Under the pieces are notes generated by a model. That model was not told the origin of the DNA, did not search any database, and was given only the letters and a program-made list of their open reading frames with translations. The position numbers were made by a program, and so were the translations under genes. DNA of 64,000 nt, from contig QPIN01000062.1 in the NCBI GenBank assembly GCA_003666385.1, positions 62,001-126,000 on the forward strand, given 5' to 3'. Numbering within the stretch: the stretch's first letter is position 1; each line of letters opens with the position of its first letter. Origin of the DNA: Methylococcales symbiont of Hymedesmia sp. n. MRB-2018 (lineage in GTDB: Bacteria > Pseudomonadota > Gammaproteobacteria > Methylococcales > Methylomonadaceae). Shown in pieces: positions 22,563 to 31,721 of this stretch.

Positions 22563-23689
22563 GCGATACCGTTGATTTATTAGTCGAATTAATCAAAAAA
22601 GAGTCTATAACTCCTAAAGATGCTGGTTGCCAGGATGTTTTAGCCAATCGATTAACCGCTTTAGACTTTAAAGATGAGCGTTTAAACTTTGCAGACACAC
22701 AAAACATCTGGCTAAGACGCGGTACAGAAAAACCACTACTAACCTTCCTAGGGCATACCGACGTTGTACCACCAGGCTCCTTAGATCTATGGGACTCACC
22801 ACCTTTCGATCCCAGTATCAGAAATGGCAAACTCTATGGTCGAGGTACAGCGGATATGAAAGGCGGTATTGCCTGCTTTATCACCGCTGTTGAACGATTT
22901 ATTGCTAATTATCCTGAACACAAAGGTTCTATTGCCTTAATGATCACCAGTGACGAGGAAGGTATTGCTACTAACGGTGTAGTCAAAGTCATTGAGGTAC
23001 TGGAAAACCGTCAAGAAAAAATTGACTGGTGCTTAGTAGGTGAACCTTCCAGTGATAAAACGGTAGGTGATGTTATTAGAGTCGGAAGGCGCGGTTCCTT
23101 GTGCGCCAAATTAACTATCCTCGGCATACAAGGTCATGTGGCATATCCAGAAATTGCAGAAAACCCCATCCATACTTTTGCATCAGCATTAAAAGAATTA
23201 ACCGAAGAAGTCTGGGATCAAGGCAATCAGTTTTTTCCTGCTACCAGTTTGCAAGTTTCTAACATTAATAGTGGCACGGGGGCTGAAAATATTATTCCTG
23301 GTGACCTACAAGTACAATTTAACCTACGATTTAGTACCGAATTAAATGCACAAACCATTAAACAACGCAGCATTGCAATTTTGGATAAACATGATTTCAA
23401 ATATGACTTGCAATGGCGCTTATCTGGCAACCCATTTCTAACAAAAAAAGGTCAGTTAATAGATGCAGCTCATACCGCGATTAAAAAAATCACTGGCTTT
23501 GAAACCGTTGATGATACCGGTGGTGGCACTTCTGATGGTCGCTTTATCGCCCCCACAGGTGCACAAGTTTTGGAACTAGGCCCAGTCAATAAAAGTATTC
23601 ATAAAATTAATGAGAATGTTGATATAGAAGAACTGGAAACCTTGTCTAAAATTTATGAAGCACTGTTGATTGAATTACTATCAAATTAA
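22559..23689 (+). CDS. dapE: Succinyl-diaminopimelate desuccinylase
   Basis: 376 aa; FLGHTDVVPPG, GRGTADMKGG, TSDGRFIAP motifs. Confidence 0.95.
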   Translation: MSDTVDLLVELIKKESITPKDAGCQDVLANRLTALDFKDERLNFADTQNIWLRRGTEKPLLTFLGHTDVVPPGSLDLWDSPPFDPSIRNGKLYGRGTADMKGGIACFITAVERFIANYPEHKGSIALMITSDEEGIATNGVVKVIEVLENRQEKIDWCLVGEPSSDKTVGDVIRVGRRGSLCAKLTILGIQGHVAYPEIAENPIHTFASALKELTEEVWDQGNQFFPATSLQVSNINSGTGAENIIPGDLQVQFNLRFSTELNAQTIKQRSIAILDKHDFKYDLQWRLSGNPFLTKKGQLIDAAHTAIKKITGFETVDDTGGGTSDGRFIAPTGAQVLELGPVNKSIHKINENVDIEELETLSKIYEALLIELLSN

Positions 23690-23716
23690 ATTAGCCAGAA
23701 AAAACTGACAAGACTT

Positions 23717-23733
23717 AGTTATGCTGAGTTCTC
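23717..23733 (+). repeat. Residual right end of repeat family B
   Basis: agttatgctgagttctc. Confidence 0.5.
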
Positions 23734-23814
23734 ACCCTATAAATAAAAACACAATGCACTTCATCATTTTGATTCTTGGTAGATTAATTTTCTGATAGCT
23801 TGCTACAACTCAAA

Positions 23815-24147
23815 CTATAAACAGGTCGGTGGTTTGGGCAAGCCTGCGATTTTACAAGCAAACTTTAAAGGCCCTTGAGGGAATAGTTTATGCAAATAAC
23901 GACTATTTCCTTTTTTATCTCCAAATTCATGTTTAATCGCTTTGGTAAAAACTCGTGCATTAGGCAGGTGTTTATACAATTGATAATACTGTTGGATAAA
24001 AAAGATAATTTCCCAGTGTTCGGCTGTTAAGTCAATATCATTTAATAACGCCAGCCGTTCAGCAACGGACTCATTCCAGTCATCTAGGGACATTAAAAAC
24101 CCTTGTGCTGTTGTATCTAATAAAACGCCTTTGACTATTAATTCCAC
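23815..24147 (-). CDS. DsrC/TusE family sulfur carrier (two-cysteine DsrC type)
   Basis: 110 aa; C-terminus FACKIAGLPKPPTCL with C-X10-C. Confidence 0.88.
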   Translation of the reverse strand: MELIVKGVLLDTTAQGFLMSLDDWNESVAERLALLNDIDLTAEHWEIIFFIQQYYQLYKHLPNARVFTKAIKHEFGDKKGNSRYLHKLFPQGPLKFACKIAGLPKPPTCL

Positions 24148-24449
24148 GAGCTAATCAATGTGTTAGTCTCTGTTAATTGAGCTAAAGCCAAATAATCAAT
24201 GACTTTAACACCTAGCACTAATTCCTTTTTTTCAATACCTCGTGTTTCGAGTTCTTCATTTAGAACATACAAATGAATATCGTTTTTGAGTAATTTTAAT
24301 AGCTCAGCTGATAAGATATTTTCTTTATACAATCTAAAAACTGCATTTTCCATGAAAACCACGTCATCACCAGACCCTATCCGCTGTAACACGGATGGTT
24401 CAAGAACTGATTGAAAAATTAGATGTAACATTAGCGTTAAACTTAGCAA
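24138..24449 (-). CDS. TusB/DsrH family sulfur-relay protein
   Basis: MLHLIFQSVLEPSVLQRIGSGDDVVFMENAVF...; overlaps the dsrC-like gene. Confidence 0.75.
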   Translation of the reverse strand: MLSLTLMLHLIFQSVLEPSVLQRIGSGDDVVFMENAVFRLYKENILSAELLKLLKNDIHLYVLNEELETRGIEKKELVLGVKVIDYLALAQLTETNTLISSWN

Positions 24450-24451
24450 GC

Positions 24452-24772
24452 TTATTCAATATGGGTCAGCTTAAGACCCATGATACCAATAACAATCAAA
24501 CCGATTGAAATGAGTCTGAACCCGTCTGCTGATTCTTTAAATAAAAAAATAGCTAAAATGGCTACGCCCACGGCACCCATACCTGTCCAAATAGCATAAG
24601 CAGTGCCTAAAGGCAGTGTTTTGATCGACAGCATGAGTAAATAAAAACTGCTGCCCCCTGAAATTGCTGTGACGATGCTGGGGTATAACTTTGTAAAGCC
24701 TTCATTATATTTCAGACTTAAAGCAAAAATAATTTCTGCAAACCCCGCTGTAAATAAAAACACCCATCCCAT
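24452..24772 (-). CDS. Small multidrug resistance transporter, SugE/Gdx-like
   Basis: 106 aa, 4 TM; GFAEIIFALSLKY...LPLGTAYAIWTGMGAVG...GIMGLKL. Confidence 0.85.
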   Translation of the reverse strand: MGWVFLFTAGFAEIIFALSLKYNEGFTKLYPSIVTAISGGSSFYLLMLSIKTLPLGTAYAIWTGMGAVGVAILAIFLFKESADGFRLISIGLIVIGIMGLKLTHIE

Positions 24773-24872
24773 TTATTACCCTCAAAATACAAAATAAAAC
24801 AAGCACATTAGCCTGTATAAAAACTTACAATATTCACCTATAATGATATTAATTACATTTTGTTGATGATTT

Positions 24873-24986
24873 GTAACCACTCAGCGTACTCGGTAACTGC
24901 TTAGATTGCCCTCTATTTTGTTCAAGAGTAAGGCGAAAGCACGGAGTTTACAGGTGTAAATAAGCACTTTCAACACGGCTATTGGA
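24873..24986. repeat. Repeat family A, right end truncated
   Basis: gtaaccactcagcgtactcggtaactgc...ggctattgga then joins module D. Confidence 0.8.
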
Positions 24987-25088
24987 CTGGAAAGCAGCTG
25001 AATTAGTTAATTTACCATAAGGATAGTAAAGACAGGGCATGCCCTGTCTGTCTCTATCCCAACATTTTTAGGTGAATGTTGGGTTGTG
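24987..25088. repeat. Module D (two-hairpin repeat)
   Basis: ctggaaagcagctgaattagttaattt...agacagggcatgccctgtct...cccaacattTTTAGGTGaatgttggg; second copy at 27536. Confidence 0.8.
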
Positions 25089-25180
25089 AATTTTTAAATG
25101 CCAAGCAAAAAAATGAATCTGCAATTTTACCTTATATGCAAAATATAGAACAAGAAATCAAGAAAACTTTTTGGTAATTT

Positions 25181-26542
25181 ATGCTCCCCAATAAAAACCC
25201 TTTCTCTAGCTCAAACAGGTATACAGTTTCTGAGCTCAACAGAACAAGCAAAGATTTATTATCCACCTACTTTTCAATCATTCACGTTGAAGGTGAAATA
25301 TCTAATTTAAGCACACCTTCATCGGGACATATTTACTTCTCATTAAAAGATAAAAAAGCGCAAATCCGTTGTGCCATGTTCAAATCCCAGCAACGTCGGC
25401 TGGATTTTAGACCTGACAACGGTCAACAAGTCATAGTATCGGCTCAAGTCAGTTTGTATGAAGCACGAGGAGATTATCAGCTAATTGTTGATAATATGCA
25501 GATGGATGGAGAAGGTGATTTACAAAAAGCTTTTGATCGACTCAAAACCAAACTATTCAATGAAGGCTTATTCGCCCCAGAGAAAAAACAATCATTGCCA
25601 GCAATAGCTGAACACATTGGTATTATTACTTCACCCACAGGGGCAGCTGTTCACGATATTTTGACCGTCTTAAAAAAACGTTTTGCTTACATCCCTATCA
25701 CTATCTATCCGACTTCTGTACAAGGTGAGCAGGCGAAGCATGAAATATGCAAGGCGATAGAAACCGCTAATCAACAAAAAAAAGCAAACCTTATTATTCT
25801 GGCTCGTGGTGGCGGTTCACTAGAAGACTTATCGCCCTTCAATGAAGAGTCAGTAGCTAGAGCTATTGCTAAGTCTGACATCCCTATTATTTCTGGTATT
25901 GGACATGAAGTTGATACCACCATTGCAGACTTTGTTGCTGATCTGCGTGCTGCAACACCCTCTGCTGCCGCTGAAAATGCAGTGCCTGATCAGCAAATGT
26001 GGCTGAATACATATAAATCTATAAATATTCAATTACAACAAATCATGCAACGCTGTCTTAGCCAATCCCAACAATCAACAAGCTGGTTATCAAAAAGGTT
26101 GCAACAACAACATCTAGGACAACAATTGCAAAGACATGCACAGTCATTGGATAACCAGGAATTACGATTAGTCCGAGCAATAAAGCACAAAATAAGCCAA
26201 CAAAAAATACAGCTAGAAAAACAGAACAACTTATTTCAGCGATACAATCCTGCTGATAAAAACCCTCAATATCAGCAGCAATTACTCTATTTGCAGAGTC
26301 GCTTAAATGCTACTATTAAACACAAACTTGAATCCTCGCAAAATAAATATACAACATTAATACATACCTTAAATGCGGTAAGTCCTTTAGCCACTTTAGA
26401 TAGAGGATATGCCATTGTCAGTGCAATTAATTCATCATCAATCATTACTTCCAGCCAACAGCTTTCATTGAATGACTCGATTAAAATCCGTTTAAAACAA
26501 GGCCATATCATCAGCCAAGTTAGAAAAATCAATCATGAATAA
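25181..26542 (+). CDS. xseA: Exodeoxyribonuclease VII large subunit
   Basis: 453 aa; YTVSELNRTSKDLL...VEGEISNLSTPSSGHIYFSLKD, ARGGGSLEDLSPFNEE. Confidence 0.96.
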   Translation: MLPNKNPFSSSNRYTVSELNRTSKDLLSTYFSIIHVEGEISNLSTPSSGHIYFSLKDKKAQIRCAMFKSQQRRLDFRPDNGQQVIVSAQVSLYEARGDYQLIVDNMQMDGEGDLQKAFDRLKTKLFNEGLFAPEKKQSLPAIAEHIGIITSPTGAAVHDILTVLKKRFAYIPITIYPTSVQGEQAKHEICKAIETANQQKKANLIILARGGGSLEDLSPFNEESVARAIAKSDIPIISGIGHEVDTTIADFVADLRAATPSAAAENAVPDQQMWLNTYKSINIQLQQIMQRCLSQSQQSTSWLSKRLQQQHLGQQLQRHAQSLDNQELRLVRAIKHKISQQKIQLEKQNNLFQRYNPADKNPQYQQQLLYLQSRLNATIKHKLESSQNKYTTLIHTLNAVSPLATLDRGYAIVSAINSSSIITSSQQLSLNDSIKIRLKQGHIISQVRKINHE

Positions 26543-27389
26543 AATTAGCCTATTATTTTTTACTTTTTTTCTTTCCTCTGTTTCAAGCTGGGCGAATACA
26601 CTGCCTGATTCATTGGCTGTTCCAGGGGGTATCGTTAAAATCCCTGTTGCTGAAATCAACCAAGCTGCTCCAAAGGTGTTTTTTTATGATAAGAGAGTGT
26701 TGGTGACTGCTAATGAATCTCATTGGCTTGCCATTGTTGGCATTCCTCTTTCTGCAAAAGCGGGTGAACATAAAATAACCATAAAAAGCAAAAACGGGAG
26801 TCATCAACAAATATTTAATATTGATGATAAAGACTATCCTGCACAACACATTACCATCAAGAAAAAGCGTATGGTGACTGGTTTTACAGAACAAGATCTT
26901 AAAAAAATAAATGCCGACAAAGTAGCAATGGACAAAGCTAAAAAAACCTGGACAGAACAAAACATTGATGCTGATTTTATTGCCCCTGTTGATGGCAGAC
27001 TCAGCAGCTTATTTGGTTTAAAACGTTTTTTTAATAATATTCCTAAACGACCTCATAACGGTCTTGATATTGCCACACCAACTGGAGTTCCCATACTAGC
27101 ACCAGCCTCTGGAAAAGTAATTAATACTGGCAATTATTACTTTAATGGCAATACCGTATTTTTAGATCACGGACAGGGTTTATTAACTGCTTATCTACAT
27201 CTGAATGAAATTTCAGTAAAAGCAGGACAAATAGTCAAACAGGGCGAGACATTAGGCACTGTAGGTGAAACTGGCCGCGTTACCGGCCCTCATTTACACT
27301 GGATTGTATATTTGAATAAAGTCGCTGTTGATCCTGCATTATTTATCAGCACGGATATTCCTAGACTGGATGCCAGAAATAAAAAATAA
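26535..27389 (+). CDS. M23 family metallopeptidase (LytM domain, periplasmic)
   Basis: 284 aa with signal peptide; PHNGLDIATPTGVPILAPASGKV and GPHLHWIVY. Confidence 0.93.
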   Translation: MNKISLLFFTFFLSSVSSWANTLPDSLAVPGGIVKIPVAEINQAAPKVFFYDKRVLVTANESHWLAIVGIPLSAKAGEHKITIKSKNGSHQQIFNIDDKDYPAQHITIKKKRMVTGFTEQDLKKINADKVAMDKAKKTWTEQNIDADFIAPVDGRLSSLFGLKRFFNNIPKRPHNGLDIATPTGVPILAPASGKVINTGNYYFNGNTVFLDHGQGLLTAYLHLNEISVKAGQIVKQGETLGTVGETGRVTGPHLHWIVYLNKVAVDPALFISTDIPRLDARNKK

Positions 27390-27535
27390 ACCTGAGCATT
27401 AACCTGAAAAAATCCCACAGAAGCACTTTTGATAAGAACTAAGGCTATTATCTGTAAGTAATTCTTTGTCTTTTTCGCCCAGATTTTCCACAAACTCCAT
27501 GTTCAACTGATTTTTCCAGGATTAACTGGAAAGTA

Positions 27536-27639
27536 GCTGAATTAGTTAATTTGCCATAAGGACAGTAGAGACAGGGCATGCCCTGTCTCTATCCCAACAT
27601 TTTTAGGTGAATGTTGGGTTACGAAAAAATGTAACCCAA
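27536..27639. repeat. Module D (two-hairpin repeat), copy 2
   Basis: Contains perfect 22-bp palindrome gagacagggcatgccctgtctc at 27568-27589 and cccaacatt...aatgttggg. Confidence 0.82.
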
Positions 27640-27644
27640 CCTAT

Positions 27645-27781
27645 GTAACTGCTTAGATTGCCCTCTGTTCTGTTCAAGATCAAGGCGTTCAAGAGCAAGG
27701 CGAAAGCGCGGAGTTTACAGGTGTAAATGCGCACTTTCAACGCGGCTATTGGACAAAATAGAGGGTAAACTGAGTAGTTAC
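27645..27781. repeat. Repeat family A, left end truncated, with internal duplication
   Basis: gtaactgcttagattgccctc...ctgagtagttac; duplicated ttcaaga(t/g)caaggcg; right end overlaps the narK-like stop codon. Confidence 0.82.
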
Positions 27782-29073
27782 TCCTCTTCTAACATTTCAG
27801 GTAATGGTTGTGGCCCATGTAAATCAGGATATAAGCGTTTATCAGATATCAAAATAGCGATATGCATCCAAGTTAAAGAAATAGCCACAATAGCAAATAA
27901 CAACATAAAACAACTGCTCCAAACACCAATCAGATCATTCATTAAGCCAAAACAAATCGGTAAAATAAAGCCGCCTAAACCGCCTATTAGGCCGACTAAG
28001 CCACCCACAGAACCCACATGGTCAGGATAGTAGACGGGTATGTGTTTATACACGGCGGCTTTACCTAATGACATAGAAAAACCAAGCAAAATAGTCAACA
28101 ACACAAAAGGCACTAAACCAATAGCAATGGTAAATTCTATAGGACCTTCTATACCATGCACTCTATAATCGGTAGCAGGGTAAGACAACAAAAATAAACA
28201 AACTAAGGCAGCAATAAAAGTAATATACATGACTTTTCTGGCACCTATTTTGTCAGACATGTAGCCACCTAATGCTCTAAAAACACTACCAGGTAAGGCA
28301 TAGGCAGCAGCCAACATCCCTGCTGTTTGAATTTCTAGGTCATAAACTCCCATATAATAACGGGGCAACCAAAGAGCAAGAGCAACATAACCACCAAATA
28401 CGAAAAAATAATAAGTGGCAAAACGCCAAACTCGCAAGTGTTTTAATGGTTCCAATTGCATTAGAGCGGGTTTTACTTTCTCGCCTCTTGCTTTTCTTGC
28501 CTTGGTGACAGGATCTTCTTCAGTCGTAAACCAAAATATAATAGCCATCACAAAGAGTACAACAGCATAGATTCTAGCTACATTTTCCCAACCATAAGCA
28601 ATTAATAGAAAAGGAGCTCCAAAGTTAGTGACTGCCGCACCCACATTACCCATTCCAAAAATACCTAAGACAGTGCCTTGTTTTTCACTTTCATAGCAAC
28701 GAGAAACATAGGCAATCCCTACTGCAAATGAGCCACCTGCCAGACCGACACCCAGTGCTGCGAGCAAATACATTTCATAAGTAGAAACCGTAGACAATAA
28801 CCAGACCGCAATTGAGGTGGTAATCATCAAGCAAAAATAAACAATACGCCCACCGAATTGGTCAGTCCAAATACCTAAAAATATTCGGCTTAAAGAGCCT
28901 GTTAAAATCGGCATCGCTACCAATAAACCAAATTGACTATCATTAAGCCCTAAGTTCTGCTTAATTTGAATGCCAATAATGGAGAAAATTGTCCACACTG
29001 CAAAACATACCGTAAAGGCTATGGTACTTATAGTTAAGATTTTAGTTTTCTCAGGTGAGTTTAATGAAACCAC
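27778..29073 (-). CDS. MFS nitrate/nitrite transporter (NarK-like)
   Basis: 431 aa, 12 TM; GIFGMGNVGAAVTNFGAP and GLVGLIGGLGGFILP nitrate signature-like motifs. Confidence 0.88.
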   Translation of the reverse strand: MVSLNSPEKTKILTISTIAFTVCFAVWTIFSIIGIQIKQNLGLNDSQFGLLVAMPILTGSLSRIFLGIWTDQFGGRIVYFCLMITTSIAVWLLSTVSTYEMYLLAALGVGLAGGSFAVGIAYVSRCYESEKQGTVLGIFGMGNVGAAVTNFGAPFLLIAYGWENVARIYAVVLFVMAIIFWFTTEEDPVTKARKARGEKVKPALMQLEPLKHLRVWRFATYYFFVFGGYVALALWLPRYYMGVYDLEIQTAGMLAAAYALPGSVFRALGGYMSDKIGARKVMYITFIAALVCLFLLSYPATDYRVHGIEGPIEFTIAIGLVPFVLLTILLGFSMSLGKAAVYKHIPVYYPDHVGSVGGLVGLIGGLGGFILPICFGLMNDLIGVWSSCFMLLFAIVAISLTWMHIAILISDKRLYPDLHGPQPLPEMLEEE

Positions 29074-29199
29074 AGCGTTTCCCTTTTATGTTGATGAAAA
29101 ACGAGTATTTTCTTATGTTTAGACCCTATTTACAAGCTGGAGTATAAACTTTTTAGGCCATGAATAAAGGGGTGTTGCAAAAAAAATGAGGCAATTAAA

Positions 29200-29294
29200 C
29201 CAAGAAAATGAGAGCCGTTCTGGATTATTTAAAGATTACAAATAACAAAACAAAGCCTTGTTTAGCATAGTGCCTAGCCTAAGAACGAATTACC
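29200..29294 (+). mobile_element. Decayed IS 3' end (shared with 14378-14475)
   Basis: NQENESRSGLFKDYK* transposase-like C-terminus plus identical 3' flank. Confidence 0.6.
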
Positions 29295-29347
29295 TATTCA
29301 GACTCATTCCATATTGGACAAGGCTGATTATCAAATGATATTGTATA

Positions 29348-29488
29348 GAGACCTCAGCATAACTCTGGCGATGAGAAAAAAGTGATAGAATTTTTCAGGT
29401 TTTAGTCAAAATACAAATGTAATAGTGAGCTATTGCGCGTTATTTTGGCTGACCTTTTTTATCCGTTCATGAGTTATGCTGAGGTCTC
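29348..29488 (+). repeat. MITE-like repeat family B, copy 2
   Basis: TIRs gagacctcagcataactc/gagttatgctgaggtctc; flanked by 5-bp direct repeat gtata. Confidence 0.9.
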
Positions 29489-29518
29489 GTATAACCACCC
29501 TACATTGTTTTTAGCGAT

Positions 29519-30697
29519 TTGATAAAAATGAAACGCGCTTTAATATTATCCCCATTCTTTTATCCTGAACTGATTGGATCGGGTAAATACAATACCCATT
29601 TGGTTGAAGAAATGGTTAGGCAGGGGTACGAGGTGGATGTTTGGTGTTCTCACCCTATTTACCCTTCGTGGTTGGTTACTGAATCTAAAGCTGAGATTAA
29701 TAGGGTTACTATTATTAGAGGAGGGCGCCTAAATAGGTATCCAAAAAATGTGCTTCTTCGTCGGGTCGTCCTAGAACTTTGGTATTTGTGTTTTTTTCTA
29801 AAAAACATGCTGTTTTGTAAGAAGGTATATGATGTTGTTGTACCTATATTTCCGCCCAGTGTATTTGCGCTATTATTGCCGTTATTTAAACACAGATTTT
29901 CTAAGGTGTTCGGAATTGTTCATGATCTTCAAGGTGTTTATGCTGAACGAGATTCAGGCTTTATTAAAAATATGGTTTTTAGTTTAATTTTTTTTGTTGA
30001 AAAAAGAGCCTTTAATGCATGTGATCATATCGCCTACCTTTCTGCTGGAATGCAAAAAACAGCTAATGCTTTATATTTGATTAAACAGGATAAAACCTCA
30101 GTTTTTTACCCCTTTGTAACAATTGATGCGTTTGTTGACCGTGCTAAGCTGTCTGCTTTAATAAAAGACGATGAGAAAAGTTTGGTTTACTCGGGTGCGT
30201 TAGGTGAAAAACAGAATGGTCGTGGTTTAGTTGCGCTATTTGAGGCTGTGTTAGCTCGTGATAAAAGCGTGGTTGCTCATCTGTTTTCTACGGGGGCAAT
30301 ATTTTCCTTGTTGAAAGAAGAGTTTGAATTTGAGCGTTTAGTTTTTCATGATCTTGTTGATGAAGGTGATCTACCAGAACTCCTACTTAGATCGAGGGTT
30401 CAAGTTATTCCTCAAGCCGAAGGGTCTTCTAATGGCTCGTTACCGTCTAAGCTTCCCAACTTGCTGGCATCTGGCACAGGGATTTTTTGTATTACTGATC
30501 AAGGTAGTGAGTTAATTGATATTCTTGAGCAATATGCACTTGGTGAAGTCGTGACCAGTTGGGATGTTATAAGAAACTCAAAAATACTGGTAGACATGTT
30601 GAATAAAAACACAGAAAAAGAAGTTAACAAGATTTTACTATCTAAGTTTACTAAAGAAACCCTAGTGGCTAAGATTTTGGCGGAAGGTGCAGTGTGA
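29519..30697 (+). CDS. Glycosyltransferase family 4 (WcaI-like)
   Basis: 392 aa; N-terminal ILSPFFYPELIGSGKYNTHLVEEMVRQGYEVDVWC. Confidence 0.8.
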   Translation: MIKMKRALILSPFFYPELIGSGKYNTHLVEEMVRQGYEVDVWCSHPIYPSWLVTESKAEINRVTIIRGGRLNRYPKNVLLRRVVLELWYLCFFLKNMLFCKKVYDVVVPIFPPSVFALLLPLFKHRFSKVFGIVHDLQGVYAERDSGFIKNMVFSLIFFVEKRAFNACDHIAYLSAGMQKTANALYLIKQDKTSVFYPFVTIDAFVDRAKLSALIKDDEKSLVYSGALGEKQNGRGLVALFEAVLARDKSVVAHLFSTGAIFSLLKEEFEFERLVFHDLVDEGDLPELLLRSRVQVIPQAEGSSNGSLPSKLPNLLASGTGIFCITDQGSELIDILEQYALGEVVTSWDVIRNSKILVDMLNKNTEKEVNKILLSKFTKETLVAKILAEGAV

Positions 30698-30775
30698 ATA
30701 CTTGTGTAATATTCTATCAAAAAATATCTCTCGTTTCCATGCTCTGCGTCACTGGACGCTGAACGTCCTTATGTA

Positions 30776-30801
30776 ATACCATTTTCAAAAATAAATGGTA
30801 T
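30776..30801. repeat. REP-like hairpin (family C)
   Basis: ataccattttcaaaaataaatggtat. Confidence 0.82.
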
Positions 30802-30842
30802 AAATTTCCACGGAGATCATAAACTGGTAAACAAATAGCAAG

Positions 30843-31721
30843 CTACATTAAATAATCCAAAACCAAACCCACAAAAACAACCATACCAAAATAATTGCTA
30901 TTCAAAAAAGCCTTAAAACAAAGCGACTTTTCTCTATGAAAAATTAACTTTTGTTGATATATGGATAAGCCTGAAGCTATTGCAATGCCACCATAATAAA
31001 ATAGCCCTAATTGCTGTATTAGCCCGACAATTATTAACAACACAGTAATTACTATCTGTAACACCCCCATTATCTCGCGATCTTTTTCGCCAAATAAAAT
31101 AGCAGTCGATTTAACACCTATTTTTAAATCATCTTCTTTATCGCACATGGCATACATGGTGTCATAGACTAAAGCCCATAACATAACTGCCAGATACATT
31201 ACCCAAGCAACCATTGGGATAGTATTGGTCTGTGCACTAAAAGACATGGGTACGGCAAAACCAAAGGCAATCCCCAAATAAGCTTGCGGTAATTGCGTAT
31301 AGCGTTTCATAAATGGATAACTGGCAGCCAAAAAAGCAGCGACAAACGACAACATGACAGTCATTCTATTCAACTGTAATACCAACATTAAGGCGACCAA
31401 ACATAAGACCACAAATACAATAAGTGCCTCTTTTGGACTGACCTTACCAGTAGCGATGGGTCTTTGTTTAGTACGCTCCACTTTAGAGTCAAACTCCCTG
31501 TCTGCATAATCATTTATGACACAACCCGCCGCACGCATTAATACCACGCCTGAACAAATAATAAATAGCACAAATAAATCTGGCTTACCATCACTAGCAA
31601 CCCATAATGCCCATAGTGCTGGCCATAATAAAATAAGAATGCCGATAGGTTTATCAAATCTTGCTAATAAATAATATTGTTGTAAGCGGTCAATAATGAG
31701 CGCTTTATTCACTTTCAGCAC
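30843..31721 (-). CDS. ubiA: 4-hydroxybenzoate octaprenyltransferase
   Basis: 292 aa; DKPIGILILLWPALWALW, NDYADREFDSKVERTKQRP. Confidence 0.95.
   Translation of the reverse strand: MLKVNKALIIDRLQQYYLLARFDKPIGILILLWPALWALWVASDGKPDLFVLFIICSGVVLMRAAGCVINDYADREFDSKVERTKQRPIATGKVSPKEALIVFVVLCLVALMLVLQLNRMTVMLSFVAAFLAASYPFMKRYTQLPQAYLGIAFGFAVPMSFSAQTNTIPMVAWVMYLAVMLWALVYDTMYAMCDKEDDLKIGVKSTAILFGEKDREIMGVLQIVITVLLIIVGLIQQLGLFYYGGIAIASGLSIYQQKLIFHREKSLCFKAFLNSNYFGMVVFVGLVLDYLM

Noticed and set aside
24773-24870. Guanidine riboswitch upstream of the Gdx-like SMR gene
   Set aside because: No recognisable riboswitch core in the leader
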